A stretch of DNA of 64,000 nucleotides from Terebella lapidaria. Lineage: Eukaryota; Annelida; Polychaeta; Terebellida; Terebellidae. The stretch spans positions 33,986,651 to 34,050,650 of the forward strand of contig OX424558.1 in the NCBI GenBank assembly GCA_949152475.1. Direction: 5' to 3'. Below are positions 54,101 to 62,883 of this stretch, piece by piece; positions within the stretch are counted from its first letter, which is position 1; every line of letters starts with the position of its first letter. The translations under genes were made by a program, and so were the position numbers. Below the pieces are notes generated by a model. That model was not told the DNA's origin. It was given only the letters and a program-made list of their open reading frames with translations, and did no database searches.

Positions 54101-56624
54101 ACATACATACTAGTATAAAAATTATATATTTTCATTGAAATAAAAGTTCTTTTTGTTCCAAATCTGGAATGTTCACCCCATCACACATGGATGAGGTAAT
54201 AAATTTGATCTGTTCAACATCATTATTTTTCAACAAGTACAATACAAAGATACAAAGATTTGCTTGAGAAAAATATTTCAGTATATATGGCTGGATATAA
54301 ACTTGTGCAAATATGTAATCATTTACCTGTGAAAGGATGGCCACACCACCGCTCAGCTCATGACTGGTTTCTACAATCACCGGTTTGTCTGTGTTACTGT
54401 CAGTGGCTAGGCACGCCACGTTTACATCAGGCACCATTGGGTCGGTGTTCTTGTATGTGTGTTGTCCACAAATCACAGATATTCCCTTCAAATGTTTGTA
54501 ATTCACTGCTAGAGTGCCACTGATTTTGCTTATAGGGGCACACTCAACAAACTGGTAATCAAAGGTGCTTGTGAGACTGAGGATGGTTCCACCCTGGTTG
54601 AAAAAGTTTAAGAACGATTTTCCAACATCCTCACTGAGTTTCCCACCTGAAATCACGAGGAGAACTGTGTTTTCTTGCCAGGGGGTCGTGCGCACTTGAT
54701 CGTGGTTCAACTGGTACACTGTGTATCGCTCCGGGTTCAGGCACTGTCCAAGAATTCCACTCACTGTTTCAAACTGTTTGGTTGCATTTGAATCACCGCA
54801 GTAGACAAGGACATTCGGTGGTTTGCTCTTGTTCGCATCTCTGCGCCGTACGGGCGTCTGCATGTCCGGCCCGATCATGTCCATGTCGGCAGGAGCCTCA
54901 CCCGCGGTCGTATCTCCCAACACACTCGACCCTTCCGTGCCTGAATCGATATCCCGCGTGGCTTCATTCATCTCTTTCAGTTTGAGAATTTGCTCGTGTT
55001 GCGGCGTTAAACCCGACTTGAATTTCTTGTTGCCTTCATCCTCGTCGCAGCCCTCCGGAAGAGGCAGTGATGCCAGTGATTCATTCGACTCGTTGTCGGA
55101 AAGAGCCTCAGCCCCGGCTTGGACCTCCTCCTCCAGAACACTGTGCAGGCTGTCCAAGATGTTACTCCATGACTTCTGACGTTCTACCGTTGAGAATGAC
55201 GGTGACAAGGTATTGGACGTAGACTCCCGCTGCTCAACATCTTGCTTGCTGTTTGTACGGAGCAGGCTAATTGGCCGACCATGCAGACAGACAGCTGGGG
55301 ATGGCAACAGACAAAAAGTTTTTATGTGAAAACAAGTTTCAAAGCATATTAGTAGTTTGCTTTCCATATGAATAAATTACTTTACTATCTATACTATTTA
55401 CTATCTAACATTGGCAAATGCCAAGCAGTATGTTTAGTGCAATTAAATATTCCAATGTCAATTTGCTCCATTCAGACTAATAGCCCAGCAGCCATTTGCA
55501 TTCTGTACAGAGAACAACCATTTTGACTTGATTCAGGAAGACAATTGCAAGGACAACCATCAAAACAAATCAGCCATACATGTGATGCAGTGCAGTTCAA
55601 GCATGTCGTCTAGCAGTAGTCTGCCCTCCTTGAGACCCAGTCCAAGCTGCGCCATGTTTTCCAGTGTACACTCAGCCACGATATTGAAGGGCGTACCAGA
55701 CTTCCACGCTAGAGGCTGGGCCAAGTCCATCACCTGGGGGTATCAAGTCTACGGCTCTCATCTTAAACAGGCATGTATGGCTATATGCAGAACATTCTTA
55801 CTTTAAATACAACATGTTTCACATTCAAGTTTATATTCAAGCAGTGCATGTAGCACTATTACCTAAAAGATATGAGAAATGGTTATCACATATATACGGT
55901 ATTTTGTTATGTTCTTATTTAATATTTGAAGCTTGAGAACTTTGCAAACGGCAATCAACTGGCCGTACCTTGACACGTTTGGCCGGCGGGATGGACATGG
56001 AGTGTTCTAGGAAGCCTTGGGGATCCTCAGGAGGGCTGACTTCTAACAGGATGTGACAGTTCCCACCACACACAGATGACTGCACATAGTCCTGTGTGCC
56101 TAGGTATGAGGTCCAGTCTGCCAGGTTCACATGCAACTGTAAAGGCAAAGCAAGACAAATTTAGTGTTGTTGCATGGTAGTGTGTATTGAAATTCATTTT
56201 TTTTTCATGATTTAAGAGTAACTTAGACCTGTAAGCAACTTAGCGATGCACGTATATGATGTATGCATGCATCATTCTAATTGATATTGAATGGACTGAG
56301 AATAAATATTTTATATTGCATTATGATATCAGTATCACCCACCTGGGGTTCCACACATAGCACCTCGATGTCACTGTCTGCCCAGAGCTGTGTGCTACAC
56401 TCTGGCGGAACCAGCTCCTGCTTCGGCGAACACTCCACCGACTCCCTAGCCGACCTCGCTGTGACAACGGTGGTGTCCAACGTGGCACTAACCCGTGAAT
56501 TCCGGAAAATCACGCTAGATTTCTTGACGTTGTTGGTGATGATGCGGACGAACTGCATCTTGACGGACTTTTCAATGTAGCGTTGGTAAAGTGCCAGTAG
56601 CAGATTTGTTAGGTAGAAGATCAT
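45126..56624 (-). CDS. HLCS: HLCS, biotin-protein ligase (holocarboxylase synthetase), 11 exons, 915 aa
   Basis: Minus-strand coding exons: 56343-56624, 55969-56136, 55580-55733, 54327-55294, 53851-54030, 53263-53531, 53087-53154, 52815-52975, 45906-46020, 45455-45668, 45126-45294. All phases agree. The enzyme makes biotinyl-AMP and attaches biotin to carboxylases. The ligase core is clear: [24 protein letters not shown] (biotinyl-AMP loop, about 691-704), [20 protein letters not shown] with Lys757, and the C-terminal cap domain. Upstream lies the amidotransferase-like region of animal HLCS (PPNVLVYCG near 350). The start ATG at 56624 was chosen because the frame is closed just upstream in the same exon, whose 5' end is 56692. 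The N-terminus ([16 protein letters not shown]) is hydrophobic. A 6.6-kb DIRS element in intron 8 separates residues 750 and 751 within the catalytic domain. Confidence 0.93.
46039..46290 (-). repeat. DIRS copy C right inverted terminal repeat
   Basis: Matches the right repeat of copy B, including the TGACGTCA octamer at 46244-46251. The end sequence lies next to host bases ACACACAAAA (plus strand), just inside the 3' splice region of HLCS intron 8. Confidence 0.85.
46328..46436 (-). repeat. DIRS copy C internal complementary region
   Basis: Read on the plus strand it shows the right-end sequence followed directly by the left-end sequence (AACTTCCT|ATTTATTGCC). It is the same as in copy B. 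Confidence 0.9.
46773..52130 (-). CDS. DIRS copy C Gag-tyrosine recombinase single open frame, 1785 aa
   Basis: One frame with no stop runs from ATG 52130 to 46773. Residues 1-40 hold a cysteine cluster (C3, C6, C19, C22, C28, C34, C37) that could bind zinc. A long Pro/Ser-rich Gag part follows, then the central Gag block shared with copy A, then an RG-rich tail (about residues 730-770). The next roughly 650 codons overlap the RT-RNase H gene out of phase. The C-terminus is the YR ([42 protein letters not shown]). The shared frame would allow a Gag-YR fusion, while RT would need a +1 shift. Whether the middle part is ever translated is unknown. Confidence 0.8.
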   Translation of the reverse strand: MKCIVCKHYLPKWEAHNACWQCRDTVYCRPSATCELCADWSIDEWKLCLQGLREIQARRFAGCPTPPSPSDSDSARPRPKASEERKRRLDLQLTNAVCAVSFDLSLSFSFSQVRVPGAARSALGTLTSPQPTGLCGSLLAPSLLAPRSHASLAERPGFQCPSVVSGSAGSVGLTTVPCARDPSGQRVLFPPPGRAPAPGAGFQPHSQGGFRSGPVSPVIRPPAPDFPSVTGPQAVATGAVASRGREPRAMSRPNPWVPGVSMSPRFPEFPFSDSPCVFQIAEDIKDDSPLTALPSGFVASSQGMLSFAQLADQGSSRASEPSGVPVQGSSSTTSEQRLRGELQSFREEMLGQWQQFLARFTPPQPPPPPSSPLLREEPSSDEEPSLQVSQSADQPLPGPSGLTLPRKRKADPDQEADQPESDDPLSWGEKLDFVKRVLPGLWPEEHAPAPVKKVARSMISSEIEHPRPSKDALRFPLSQGVRGSMQERMDETIRSNKSAIGAYPARPSVNDYYTSSELDDKPTALRRHHPHYAFFKEPKAVEIPWAALAELQHTFRVGLATDSAMDWLSMATRRAILQCRDQVLDNPDVDRDDLAEALLSCASLVTSIGKGVGDKVALDSHSLWVSELWRRDAFLSSLKFEVPDQLMTDMRVLHPVIPSSGAPTSLLLPDRSAELREVKKEADEKAAKSSTSNALLSQSKSLERLTQQMVSAFKKPQSAVQQSQPQQQPTRGRGRARGRASGLPFRGASAGSTRGDRGRGRGRGRGEAPKPAGEKKPGTYSFGFRAGSFARVSRRAAWSARFGRYSFLRRARRSSFNSVLERVGAARGLPLGRLDAPSRIRPEIREIATVIARPKGFHSSKRSRTPPCSPRGDNGDDRETSDRTCSRGHSRVLQRVVCGSQSVGGLETSDRSFSVEQVLNSADVFHGNAGASSFSHASRFVGGNDRSQRCLFPYSNETCSSQIPEISLSRPRMAVSGAPVRIIDSAVDFHHGGSGSPDSRPQAGDFYPPISRRLANPAPLSRNADRPSTVCGKSMLTDGVQNQPKKVRLVTASRLRLLGVSLSDYLRDCVADAGSSVKIIRAVRRLPSSHSTDGQTLAVPSRDAGVHGKVSSVGPPAHAAYSAASTLSMVPGHGRQIPARAGLSGSRFPSAMVAGSRQSAPRVVIPPAASIQARIYGCQYGRLGRSLGRQRGLGHLVFVSAGMAHKPVGTGGRVLGSQALGNTFPQSGCVGGHRQLHRCRLHQQAGRYEVPVAVPGRYRPPALVSRPGYFAFREAYPWSYECLGGPPLPEGPGPGHGVESCPQGIPISLRPMGHADGRFVCDPVEPQTSFVCVSHSRSHGHVSGCDVDVLGGHVRVCLPPSGVVGQGDRQVSDSPVSPPADCSVSTAEVVVPGPSGVDSRLPSSASGSVGPPQTTSLQHVSSGSRKSEASCLDIVERCFRKKGFSREVSARIARSNRKSSLAVYQSKWTSFCAWCRRRKVSPFRVDAPLISEFLLEKFNEGRAPSTIAGYRTAIAKTLKPKLGIDFGHDQGLTALINSFEIERPKARNPVPEWDLSLVLNVLRKDPFEPLERASLKLLTFKTVFLLALASGKRRSELHALSFSKVKWKSDGSSVLLGVIPSFLAKTQLAGTPLLSFSIPALTPSLGPGLEEDAKLCPVRALRIYVNRTRELHLGKRLLFVSYLKDFPNDIRPATISSWIKKCVRFCYEKSQAKKSTGFRVKAHDVRALAASLAFTNKVSLNDVMSACTWKSHNTFTSFYLRELAWEDDSGLQLGRLVAAERVVQL
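47663..49939 (-). CDS. DIRS copy C reverse transcriptase-RNase H (758 aa), intact
   Basis: The frame is +1 relative to Gag-YR and lies wholly inside it. The first ATG is at 49939 ([12 protein letters not shown]); the leader of about 95 codons overlaps the RG-rich Gag tail. RT motifs: [46 protein letters not shown]. RNase [46 protein letters not shown]. The C-terminal region ([26 protein letters not shown]) corresponds to the putative DAM-like methyltransferase domain of DIRS elements. All catalytic acids are present. Confidence 0.88.
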   Translation of the reverse strand: MAVVEREAGPQGCPFAGPLPAAPEETVVVAEAEDAERLPSPQGKRNRVRIASDSGPDPLLECREELHGQLVSVDIPSSDEPVGARLILFWKEWERLGACPWVVSTLRRGFGLKFEKLPPLSPVPRGFTLPNDPERRRVLHEEITAMIEKQAIEPAPGDTPGFYSVLFVVPKASGGWRPVIDLSPLNKFLIVPTFSMETPEQVRSVMPRDSWVVTIDLKDAYFHIPMKPAVRKYLRFLYLGRVWQFRALPFGLSTAPWIFTMVAREVQILAHKRGIFIHQYLDDWLIRHHCRETLIVQAQFVVNLCSRMGFKINQKKSDLSPRRDFVFLGYRYQTTSETVLPTLDRQSKLSVLSEGFLRRIPQTARRWQSLLGMLASTEKLVPLGRLHMRPIQRHLHSQWSQVTGDRSQLVQVSPEVVSHLQWWLDPVNLLRGSSFRRPLPSRHVFTDASMDGWGAHWDDSEVSGTWSSSQQEWHINLLELEAVFLALRHWETHFLNQAVLVATDNSTVVAYINKQGGTKSQSLCQAAIDLLLWCHDRGISLFARHIPGHMNVWADRLSRRGQVQAMEWSLAPRVFQSLCGLWGTPMVDLFATRWNHKLPSFVSPIPDPTAMSVDAMSTSWEGMYAYAYPPAVLLDKVIAKFRTHQCRLLLIAPCLPQRSWFPDLLELIVDFPRQLPDRWDLLKQPRSSMFHQAPASLKLHAWILSSDVSERRDFQGRCPLGSPDQIENLLWQSTNRSGLPSVLGVVAGRLVLSESMLP
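52378..52604 (-). repeat. DIRS copy C left inverted terminal repeat
   Basis: Complement of 46039-46290 apart from the outer end. It ends GCAATAAAT on the plus strand next to host bases GACGCAATTC. It also carries a TGACGTCA octamer, near 52419-52426. Confidence 0.85.
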
Positions 56625-57713
56625 GTTGCCTTCTCGTGGAATTTGCTGAATGACACCTTGAGGTCTTGGGTTGTGTTCTCCATACGTTCACCCTGTGAAA
56701 TCCCAAACATACAATAGTAGGGTATGATCCAGCATATGGAGCATTTCCATACAACAGGAATATTGTATTTCATAGTTCTTGGCTAAAAAAATGAGTGTCT
56801 GAAGTATAGGAATATGTTCTTAAATTTCAATTTAAAACGTCACCCCCAATAAATGACATATATGAGATGAAAGAGTGAGTGAAGCGATAGTGATATCAGC
56901 CAGAAAACAGGTTGCAAGGCAACACATTTCAGATGAGAAACCAGGGCAATACTTGACATTACTGGTAATTTTTTGTGTGAAGGGGTTGGTGAAGCTTTCG
57001 TACGATTATTGATCATTGACAGTAGGTGTAGCAGTAGGTCTGCCAGCTTGATACTTTGCATTTTCTGTTGCAAAAAGAAACCTTGAAATCATATCAGGTA
57101 ACATAGTCTCGAAAATGAGAAGATGGAAGCCCTTGGAATATCGCTTGTGTAGCCAAAAAAAGCAAACAATCTCAGATCTCGATAATAGAAACAGTGTAGG
57201 AACATGTCCCTAGAGTCCTATAGTCGAATAGAACAGAAACTGATTTGATACAATTTATGTTCACATATAAAATCTGATTTACACGATATCAATATCATAA
57301 ATCTCATGAGTCTTCATAAACATTCAACACAATCAACAGAGAATGAGATTTTGAATGAGCTCTGAAAGGGCATGGTGGCAGAAACTTTTCTCTCGTATAT
57401 AAAAGTACAGAAGTTGATTCACAGAATAATCACATCTCATGTATATATGAGATGCCTTGAGTTTTTGGAGACGTGTCAAATGTAGGGCTACACTGAGCAA
57501 TTTTGATCATTATGTTATCATGGTTGTAGCTCAGTTCTTAGTTAGTTGTTGTCGAATTAGGTTGCAGCATTCCTTAATTGATTGTTGGCAATCTGTTCGA
57601 GTGGTCGACACAGTGTAGTTTTGCTCGGAAATGAAAGGACTTTCTTACAAAAAATTGAGGTATGTGGTTTGCAGATGCTAGAGCTACCATATTTGGTGCC
57701 CGAAGGGTAAAAT
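56625..57713. other. HLCS 5' UTR and upstream region
   Basis: Bases 56625-56692 belong to the first coding exon's 5' UTR; the AG at 56693-56694 (minus strand) suggests an intron and a further untranslated exon upstream, which was not located. The remainder is AT-rich with no recognised gene. Confidence 0.4.
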
Positions 57714-58107
57714 CATGGCCCAGACGAGTCCACGGGTACCCGAAGTCAGGGTATATTACCCGGGTCGGAATTTTGTTACCCGTACCCGAGAATGAATAAA
57801 CATAAAGTTTTTGTTTTGAATATTTGCGATAAACACCAGTAAAATTACGAGAATGACGGGGAAATCATCAGGTATTTTCATGAGGTCATGTGATCTCTTT
57901 CAAACTTGAGAATAAACACTGACGAAACAAATAATATGTGTCAAAGATCGATGACTGGCGTTTACATGATGTTACAAATTGCTCCAGTATCAGAGTATCG
58001 TTTAAATTTTGATATATATTTGGACGGGTTAAATTGGGGCGGGGCGGGTCAGACCACACGGTGACACGGGTACCAGAGTCGAAAATTTTCGACTCGTCCG
58101 TGCCCTA
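57714..58107. mobile_element. hAT-like MITE, 394 bp
   Basis: It is flanked by a perfect 8-bp duplication, GGTAAAAT (57706-57713 and 58108-58115). The termini are imperfect inverted repeats: CATGGCCCAGACGAGTC at the left and the complement of TAGGGCACGGACGAGTC at the right. Inside are several GGGTACCCG-like words. There is no ORF. It lies upstream of HLCS. Confidence 0.75.
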
Positions 58108-58507
58108 GGTAAAATGTACCAAATGAAGTCATGTCTACGACTGTAGGGCTAAGTAGTCCGGCTAAGCGCAATCGACAGTCACACAGACACACAGTGACAG
58201 TCACAATAAGTTAACAATTCCCTGTAATATCGCTCACTGTCACTATATTCAAGCGGTCGGTAAGCCTTTCGCGACTGAAAAAACAACCCAATTCAAGAAT
58301 ATTGCTAATTGAACATTTCAATAATTTATTTGTGCGTCAGTTTCTACCAAAACAATTAAATCAAAGCTTAAACCGACGAGAAATTGCAAGCATGGGTGAT
58401 TCCGCCGTGAAATTGTTTATGGGACATTACAACATTCGGAATTTACGAGGACCGCGTTTCGCACTGACTAGACGGTTTGGTCGTTCAGGACTGTGCAGAT
58501 ATCCTCG

Positions 58508-58532
58508 GCCCATATATATATATATATATATG
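58508..58532. repeat. (TA)n microsatellite
   Basis: A simple alternating AT tract. It makes a small ORF ending in alternating Ile and Tyr, which is not a gene. Confidence 0.85.
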
Positions 58533-58561
58533 AGTTATGGGCAACATTAAGTTGAATGTAT

Positions 58562-58842
58562 TGGTCCTAATAGTGGCACACACCCTAATAATAGAGCGCC
58601 CCCTCTTTTCCCCAAAACTGTTCAATTTTTGTAACTTTGCAATTCACTTTATGTCTTTCTAATAAGATCTGGGAGTGTGCCAATACACACATTTATGTTA
58701 TTTGAATCATAATAAAGGGGATTAAAGGTTTTAGGTGTATGATTCAGTTATTTTCTTAAGATTGACCTCAAGTTTGACATCAATTTTGCGTGCGCTGCAG
58801 CAATAGGTCTTTCTTTGGCTTGCCGTGCTACTATTAGGACCA
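58562..58842. mobile_element. Small DNA transposon (MITE), 281 bp
   Basis: Inverted ends TGGTCCTAATAGTGGCAC (58562 onward) and the complement of CTGGTCCTAATAGTAGCAC (ending 58842). GTA is present next to both ends (58558-58560 and 58843-58845), which may be a 3-bp target duplication. No coding content; superfamily undetermined. Confidence 0.65.
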
Positions 58843-60108
58843 GTACGATAATTGGCGGCAGTGACGACCTTTGCATAAATTCAAAATATGATTCATAAAA
58901 AAAGGAGTTGACATGAAATAGATGTAAACTTGTGATTATTAGCCTATGAGAGAACAGTAGAGCTACGTGACTGAACGATACCGTGAGATTGCTCTAATAG
59001 AATATACATATGACCAGAAATACATAACGAGAGATTATGTATTTTTGATATGACTGAAATGTGAATTTAAATATGATTGGTTCAGAACTGTGTACATGCT
59101 TAAGGACAAGATAATTTGAAAAAAAAAAAATTTGTCAGGAAAGTCGTGAATATTAAGCCATCACAAAAGATTTTCTGTGTATACAGCCCACCAATTGGCA
59201 GCTACGTACAGTGAGCGTAAAGATTCCTCCCGATGATGATCGTACTTGAATGTATGTCATTTAAATGCAGAGTAATGTGCAAGTGTATAAAATAAGTTTC
59301 ATATATATAGGAGCTGGGCCCAATCATGTGTAATTCTGCACGCAACACACCATTATTTATCCAATTCAGCAGAGATTGACCGGGGAGTGCAAGGCTATAA
59401 ACATAGACCTATTATCACCAGTGTCCCTGAATATAACAAGTTCCTGATATTTCATGAATTCGCTGTATTGCAGAGGGCAGACTCAAAGTTTTGTCGACAA
59501 TTTTGTGTGGTAAAATAGAGAGAAAGAGAAAGGAGTGCAGATTGCATTGCTTGTGGTTCATGTGTTGTCGATCTGGTGTTAGATTAATCGAGAAGGTCCA
59601 GAACAATGGTGCTGCAATATGATGAGAATCGGATATTCTGTATAAGCAATCTGCCTCTCAATCTGTTTAAACCCGACACCACTTCTGATGAGGCATCTTT
59701 TGCATGGCTTGATTCAGCGTTTGAATGTTTCATGAAATCCGAGAAAAAGGTCTGGGGTTTTTTTTTTTCCTTTACCTTTAACATTTACTCAGATGTCACG
59801 ATCGGACATCTACACATTTTTATTTAGCAGATGAGTTAGTGAGTCAATAAGTAACTGGTGATTGGATTAGTTTGGTCGAGTTACAGTTTGATATATTCGT
59901 GCTCAAGTGACATGCTCACTACTGACATAACAATCAATTGTATCATGTATTATCAAATATTAAAAATAATAAACATTTACGTTATTGCAATTTGGATGAT
60001 TACACGATAAAAGTCTGCTTGCTTTCGTAGAAATAATTACATGTAATATTAATGAAAGTGCCTGTGGGGTGAAATAGCGCATAATGTATTATTGTATTAT
60101 AATTTTAG
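58843..60108. other. Gene-free region downstream of the sugar transferase gene
   Basis: AT-rich DNA. A short ORF near 59606-59827 has no recognisable domain. The part next to 60109 is likely the 3' UTR of the minus-strand sugar transferase gene. Confidence 0.4.
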
Positions 60109-61689
60109 TTATTTTCTAAAAGTTAGGTACAGTTCGTGTCCGATGTATTTTTCGTGTTCAATGTCAGCCAGTCCATATTGTAAAGGTATCAGCCTTAGAA
60201 CTGAAGACTTTTCCTTGCCAAACCAGCTGCGGATTTCATCTGCTCGTGGGCCTCTCGAAACATTAGCAGGTTTCAAGTAAATATCCGCCTCCAGTGCTGA
60301 ATCAGTGACATATCTCCCTCCAGTCGTGTCATAGATTGCCGACTGGGAGTTTTGGACACGATCTGGTGCAAGGTCGTTCTCTAAAAACGAGCTTTCGCGA
60401 AACTCGATGTGGGAACTGTACAAAGCTGTTCGATTCGGGAAAATAATTCGCAATGCATAGAAGCCATCCCCAATGGTTTCCAATGTATCTCTGTCTAAGA
60501 CTCTTGGCATTATCATCGTGCGATTGAGAATCTTTGCTATTGTAAGTAAATTCAGGAGTGCTTCGGGACCTTTCCACCTGAAGATGCCTGGGTGATATTT
60601 TATATATTTCCTGGTCGCATCAGTGTAATAACCAGAATTTTCACCGCCATATTCCCACAACAAACACTCTTTGAATCTAGTGATCTTATCATCAATGCTG
60701 TACAACCAATTGTTGTGTATGATAACGGCTTTGTCGTATTTATCTTTTGTGGGACAAGAGTTCATCTCGAAGAATATACCTGGTGCGCCACATGGAAAAC
60801 TGCAGCTATCGAGAACAATCGCTGATATGTGGCCAGTTTTGTTCATCTGTTTGATTCCTTTATTCAACATCGTTTGATCATCCAACCCGTCTTCAATCTG
60901 ACCTCTAAGCATTTCAGAGTAGAGAGATATTGTAGCATTATTGGGTCTTACATAAATGAAGCCACCATTGGCACTAAAGTAATTGGATTGAACTGCAATA
61001 TCACAGGACCTGCCAGGACACAATTCTTCAAGGTATGTCAGCGGATTCTTTAGAAATACAATATCGACGTCGACTTCGAGAACAATATAACCGCGAGTGA
61101 GCATATCTAGTGTCAGTCTAGTCTTCTCGTGCATGATGTTCAAATACTGCTCCGACATGAAACTCAAGACGCCTGAAACGTTGTCTCTTTTGAATGGAAA
61201 ACAGATTCCCAGACGTGATTCACTTTGCTCTCGGAGAAACGTGCACGACTCTTCGTCGGTCGCCAGAAAGAGAACGTTGCTGAGTCCGTGCTTGACAATG
61301 GAGGAAAGGTAGAAGTTCATGAACATGTCACGAAATCCGAAATTAATCAGAGTAAATATGATAACATTGTCATCTGATGCGCTCAGTGCGTAGGCCTCGG
61401 ATAGAGATGTAGGGTTTAATCTCTGGGACGGGTCTTCTAAGTCCGTGTGATGATTAATCATCTCTTCCTCGCTGCGTGCGTCAGCGCGATCAGGTGTCGC
61501 TTCATTTTCATTCTTGTTTCCAAGGTCACGATGTTGCTTTCTAGCATATTTTTCGCAACATTTGTCCATTGTTAACGGGTTTTCCATGAAATCCCGACGT
61601 CGGTCGGTATTTTGTCCTGGGAATAGTACAATTATCATTATGAATGCAGCAAAAAAATTACCACATATCCACAAAATTCTTCTTGCCAT
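60109..61689 (-). CDS. Intronless type II membrane nucleotide-diphospho-sugar transferase, 526 aa
   Basis: A single uninterrupted frame. Residues 5-25 form one hydrophobic segment (ILWICGNFFAAFIMIIVLF) after a short basic N-terminus, typical of a Golgi type II anchor. A stem of about 75 hydrophilic residues follows. The lumenal domain starts near residue 108 (VIIFTLINFGFRDMFMNFY) and contains a DxD-type motif, VLEVDVDIVFLKNP, the metal- and nucleotide-sugar-binding site of this fold. There are several N-x-S/T sites. The pattern fits the nucleotide-diphospho-sugar transferase family (Pfam PF03407 type, related to GT77), which is expanded in several invertebrates. Donor and acceptor sugars cannot be told. 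The ATG is the first in frame before the anchor. The lack of introns contrasts with its neighbours and may point to a retrocopy or a naturally intronless family. Confidence 0.8.
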   Translation of the reverse strand: MARRILWICGNFFAAFIMIIVLFPGQNTDRRRDFMENPLTMDKCCEKYARKQHRDLGNKNENEATPDRADARSEEEMINHHTDLEDPSQRLNPTSLSEAYALSASDDNVIIFTLINFGFRDMFMNFYLSSIVKHGLSNVLFLATDEESCTFLREQSESRLGICFPFKRDNVSGVLSFMSEQYLNIMHEKTRLTLDMLTRGYIVLEVDVDIVFLKNPLTYLEELCPGRSCDIAVQSNYFSANGGFIYVRPNNATISLYSEMLRGQIEDGLDDQTMLNKGIKQMNKTGHISAIVLDSCSFPCGAPGIFFEMNSCPTKDKYDKAVIIHNNWLYSIDDKITRFKECLLWEYGGENSGYYTDATRKYIKYHPGIFRWKGPEALLNLLTIAKILNRTMIMPRVLDRDTLETIGDGFYALRIIFPNRTALYSSHIEFRESSFLENDLAPDRVQNSQSAIYDTTGGRYVTDSALEADIYLKPANVSRGPRADEIRSWFGKEKSSVLRLIPLQYGLADIEHEKYIGHELYLTFRK

Positions 61690-62489
61690 TCTCAGCTCAC
61701 TTCATGGCGCCACGGATAATAGGTAAACAGCAGTATGTGTTTGAGTTACAGGAGCTTTCAGAGATTCAATAGATTCTCAGGTAGCATTGAATACTAGTAC
61801 ATGTGTTCTTTATAGATTGCTCAGCATGAATCAATACACCTTACAAGCAGTCACATAATGAGCGTCAGGTGTCGCGATGTTGACAAATATTGGAACAGCA
61901 TTTCAGACACCCAGATACAGTTTGAGTTTGAGAGAAAAGTTAGAAACAGCTTTCGATCTGAGTTATCACTATCCATGTTACATGTACTTTTTGAGTATAA
62001 TATAATTGTAGTAGAATTCTACATGACTTTTGTTCTAATTCCCACAAGACTCTAAACAGCTTGTCAAGATCCGTTTCGATTAGACCACACGCATAAATAG
62101 ATTTGTATTGGCACATGACCAGATTCATTGTCCCCATGTGCACGGGTAATGATGTGATAGTTGATCAAGCCCGTGACAAATCGTGCATGCAAGGTCACTG
62201 GTACCCAACATTCATCAAGAGGGAAATGTGTCATGGTTACAACTCTGCTCTGTCATCTTCTGTCCATCTGGTTCAAATTAGTCAGTATTAATCCCTACAC
62301 CTCTAAGTCCCGAGAAAATGTATCCTGGTTGTACTGTAGACGGAACAGTGGCTGGTGACAAACCGTGCTCCAATCAGTCACTTTTTGTCACCACACCACA
62401 GCTATCGATCGTGGGTGACTGAACCGGTTCCATCTGAGTCATCAGTAATTTGTTAAGCACCCTGCTGGTTGCGATGACGTAACGCAAGT
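61690..62489. other. Upstream region of the sugar transferase gene
   Basis: Presumed promoter side of the minus-strand gene. No core promoter motif was recognised and no further coding exon is supported. Confidence 0.35.
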
Positions 62490-62793
62490 CAATTAGTCGG
62501 ACCACGTGGGGACGTGTGCCACCAACCGACCGTGACATTTCTCGAACCCTTCCGTGTAGCCTACATCCTTTCCAAGGGTTTATTACCCGGTAAGTAGTAT
62601 TACTATATAGTACTATAGTACTATACTATTTTTGATGTTTCTTTTCTTTATACAATATTGATTGTATCATAATCAATTAGTCGGTCCACGTGGGGACGTG
62701 TGCCACCAACCGACCGTGACTGTCAAACTCCGTTCATTTCTTGAACCCTTCCGTGTAGCCTACATCCTTTCCAAGGGTTTATTACCTGGTAAG
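62490..62793. repeat. Duplicated unit of about 110 bp with an E-box, two copies
   Basis: CAATTAGTCGG(A/T)CCACGTGGGG through CAAGGGTTTATTACC(C/T)GGTAA occurs at about 62490-62593 and again at about 62674-62793. The second copy has about 16 extra bases (TGTCAAACTCCGTTC) in the middle. CACGTG lies at 62503-62508 and 62687-62692. Between them is an unrelated AT-rich spacer of 80 bp. Confidence 0.8.
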
Positions 62794-62836
62794 GGGAGAG
62801 GGGTTGAATAAGCCATTTCAAGTTATTTTCAAATAT

Positions 62837-62882
<46 letters not shown>
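62837..62882. repeat. (TAA)n microsatellite
   Basis: About 15 TAA units. A shorter run of the same type lies near 63707-63731. Confidence 0.9.

Positions 62883-62883
<1 letters not shown>

Noticed and set aside
58302..58550. 82-codon ORF upstream of HLCS
   Set aside because: It ends in alternating Ile-Tyr from a (TA)n microsatellite and has no homology I recognise.
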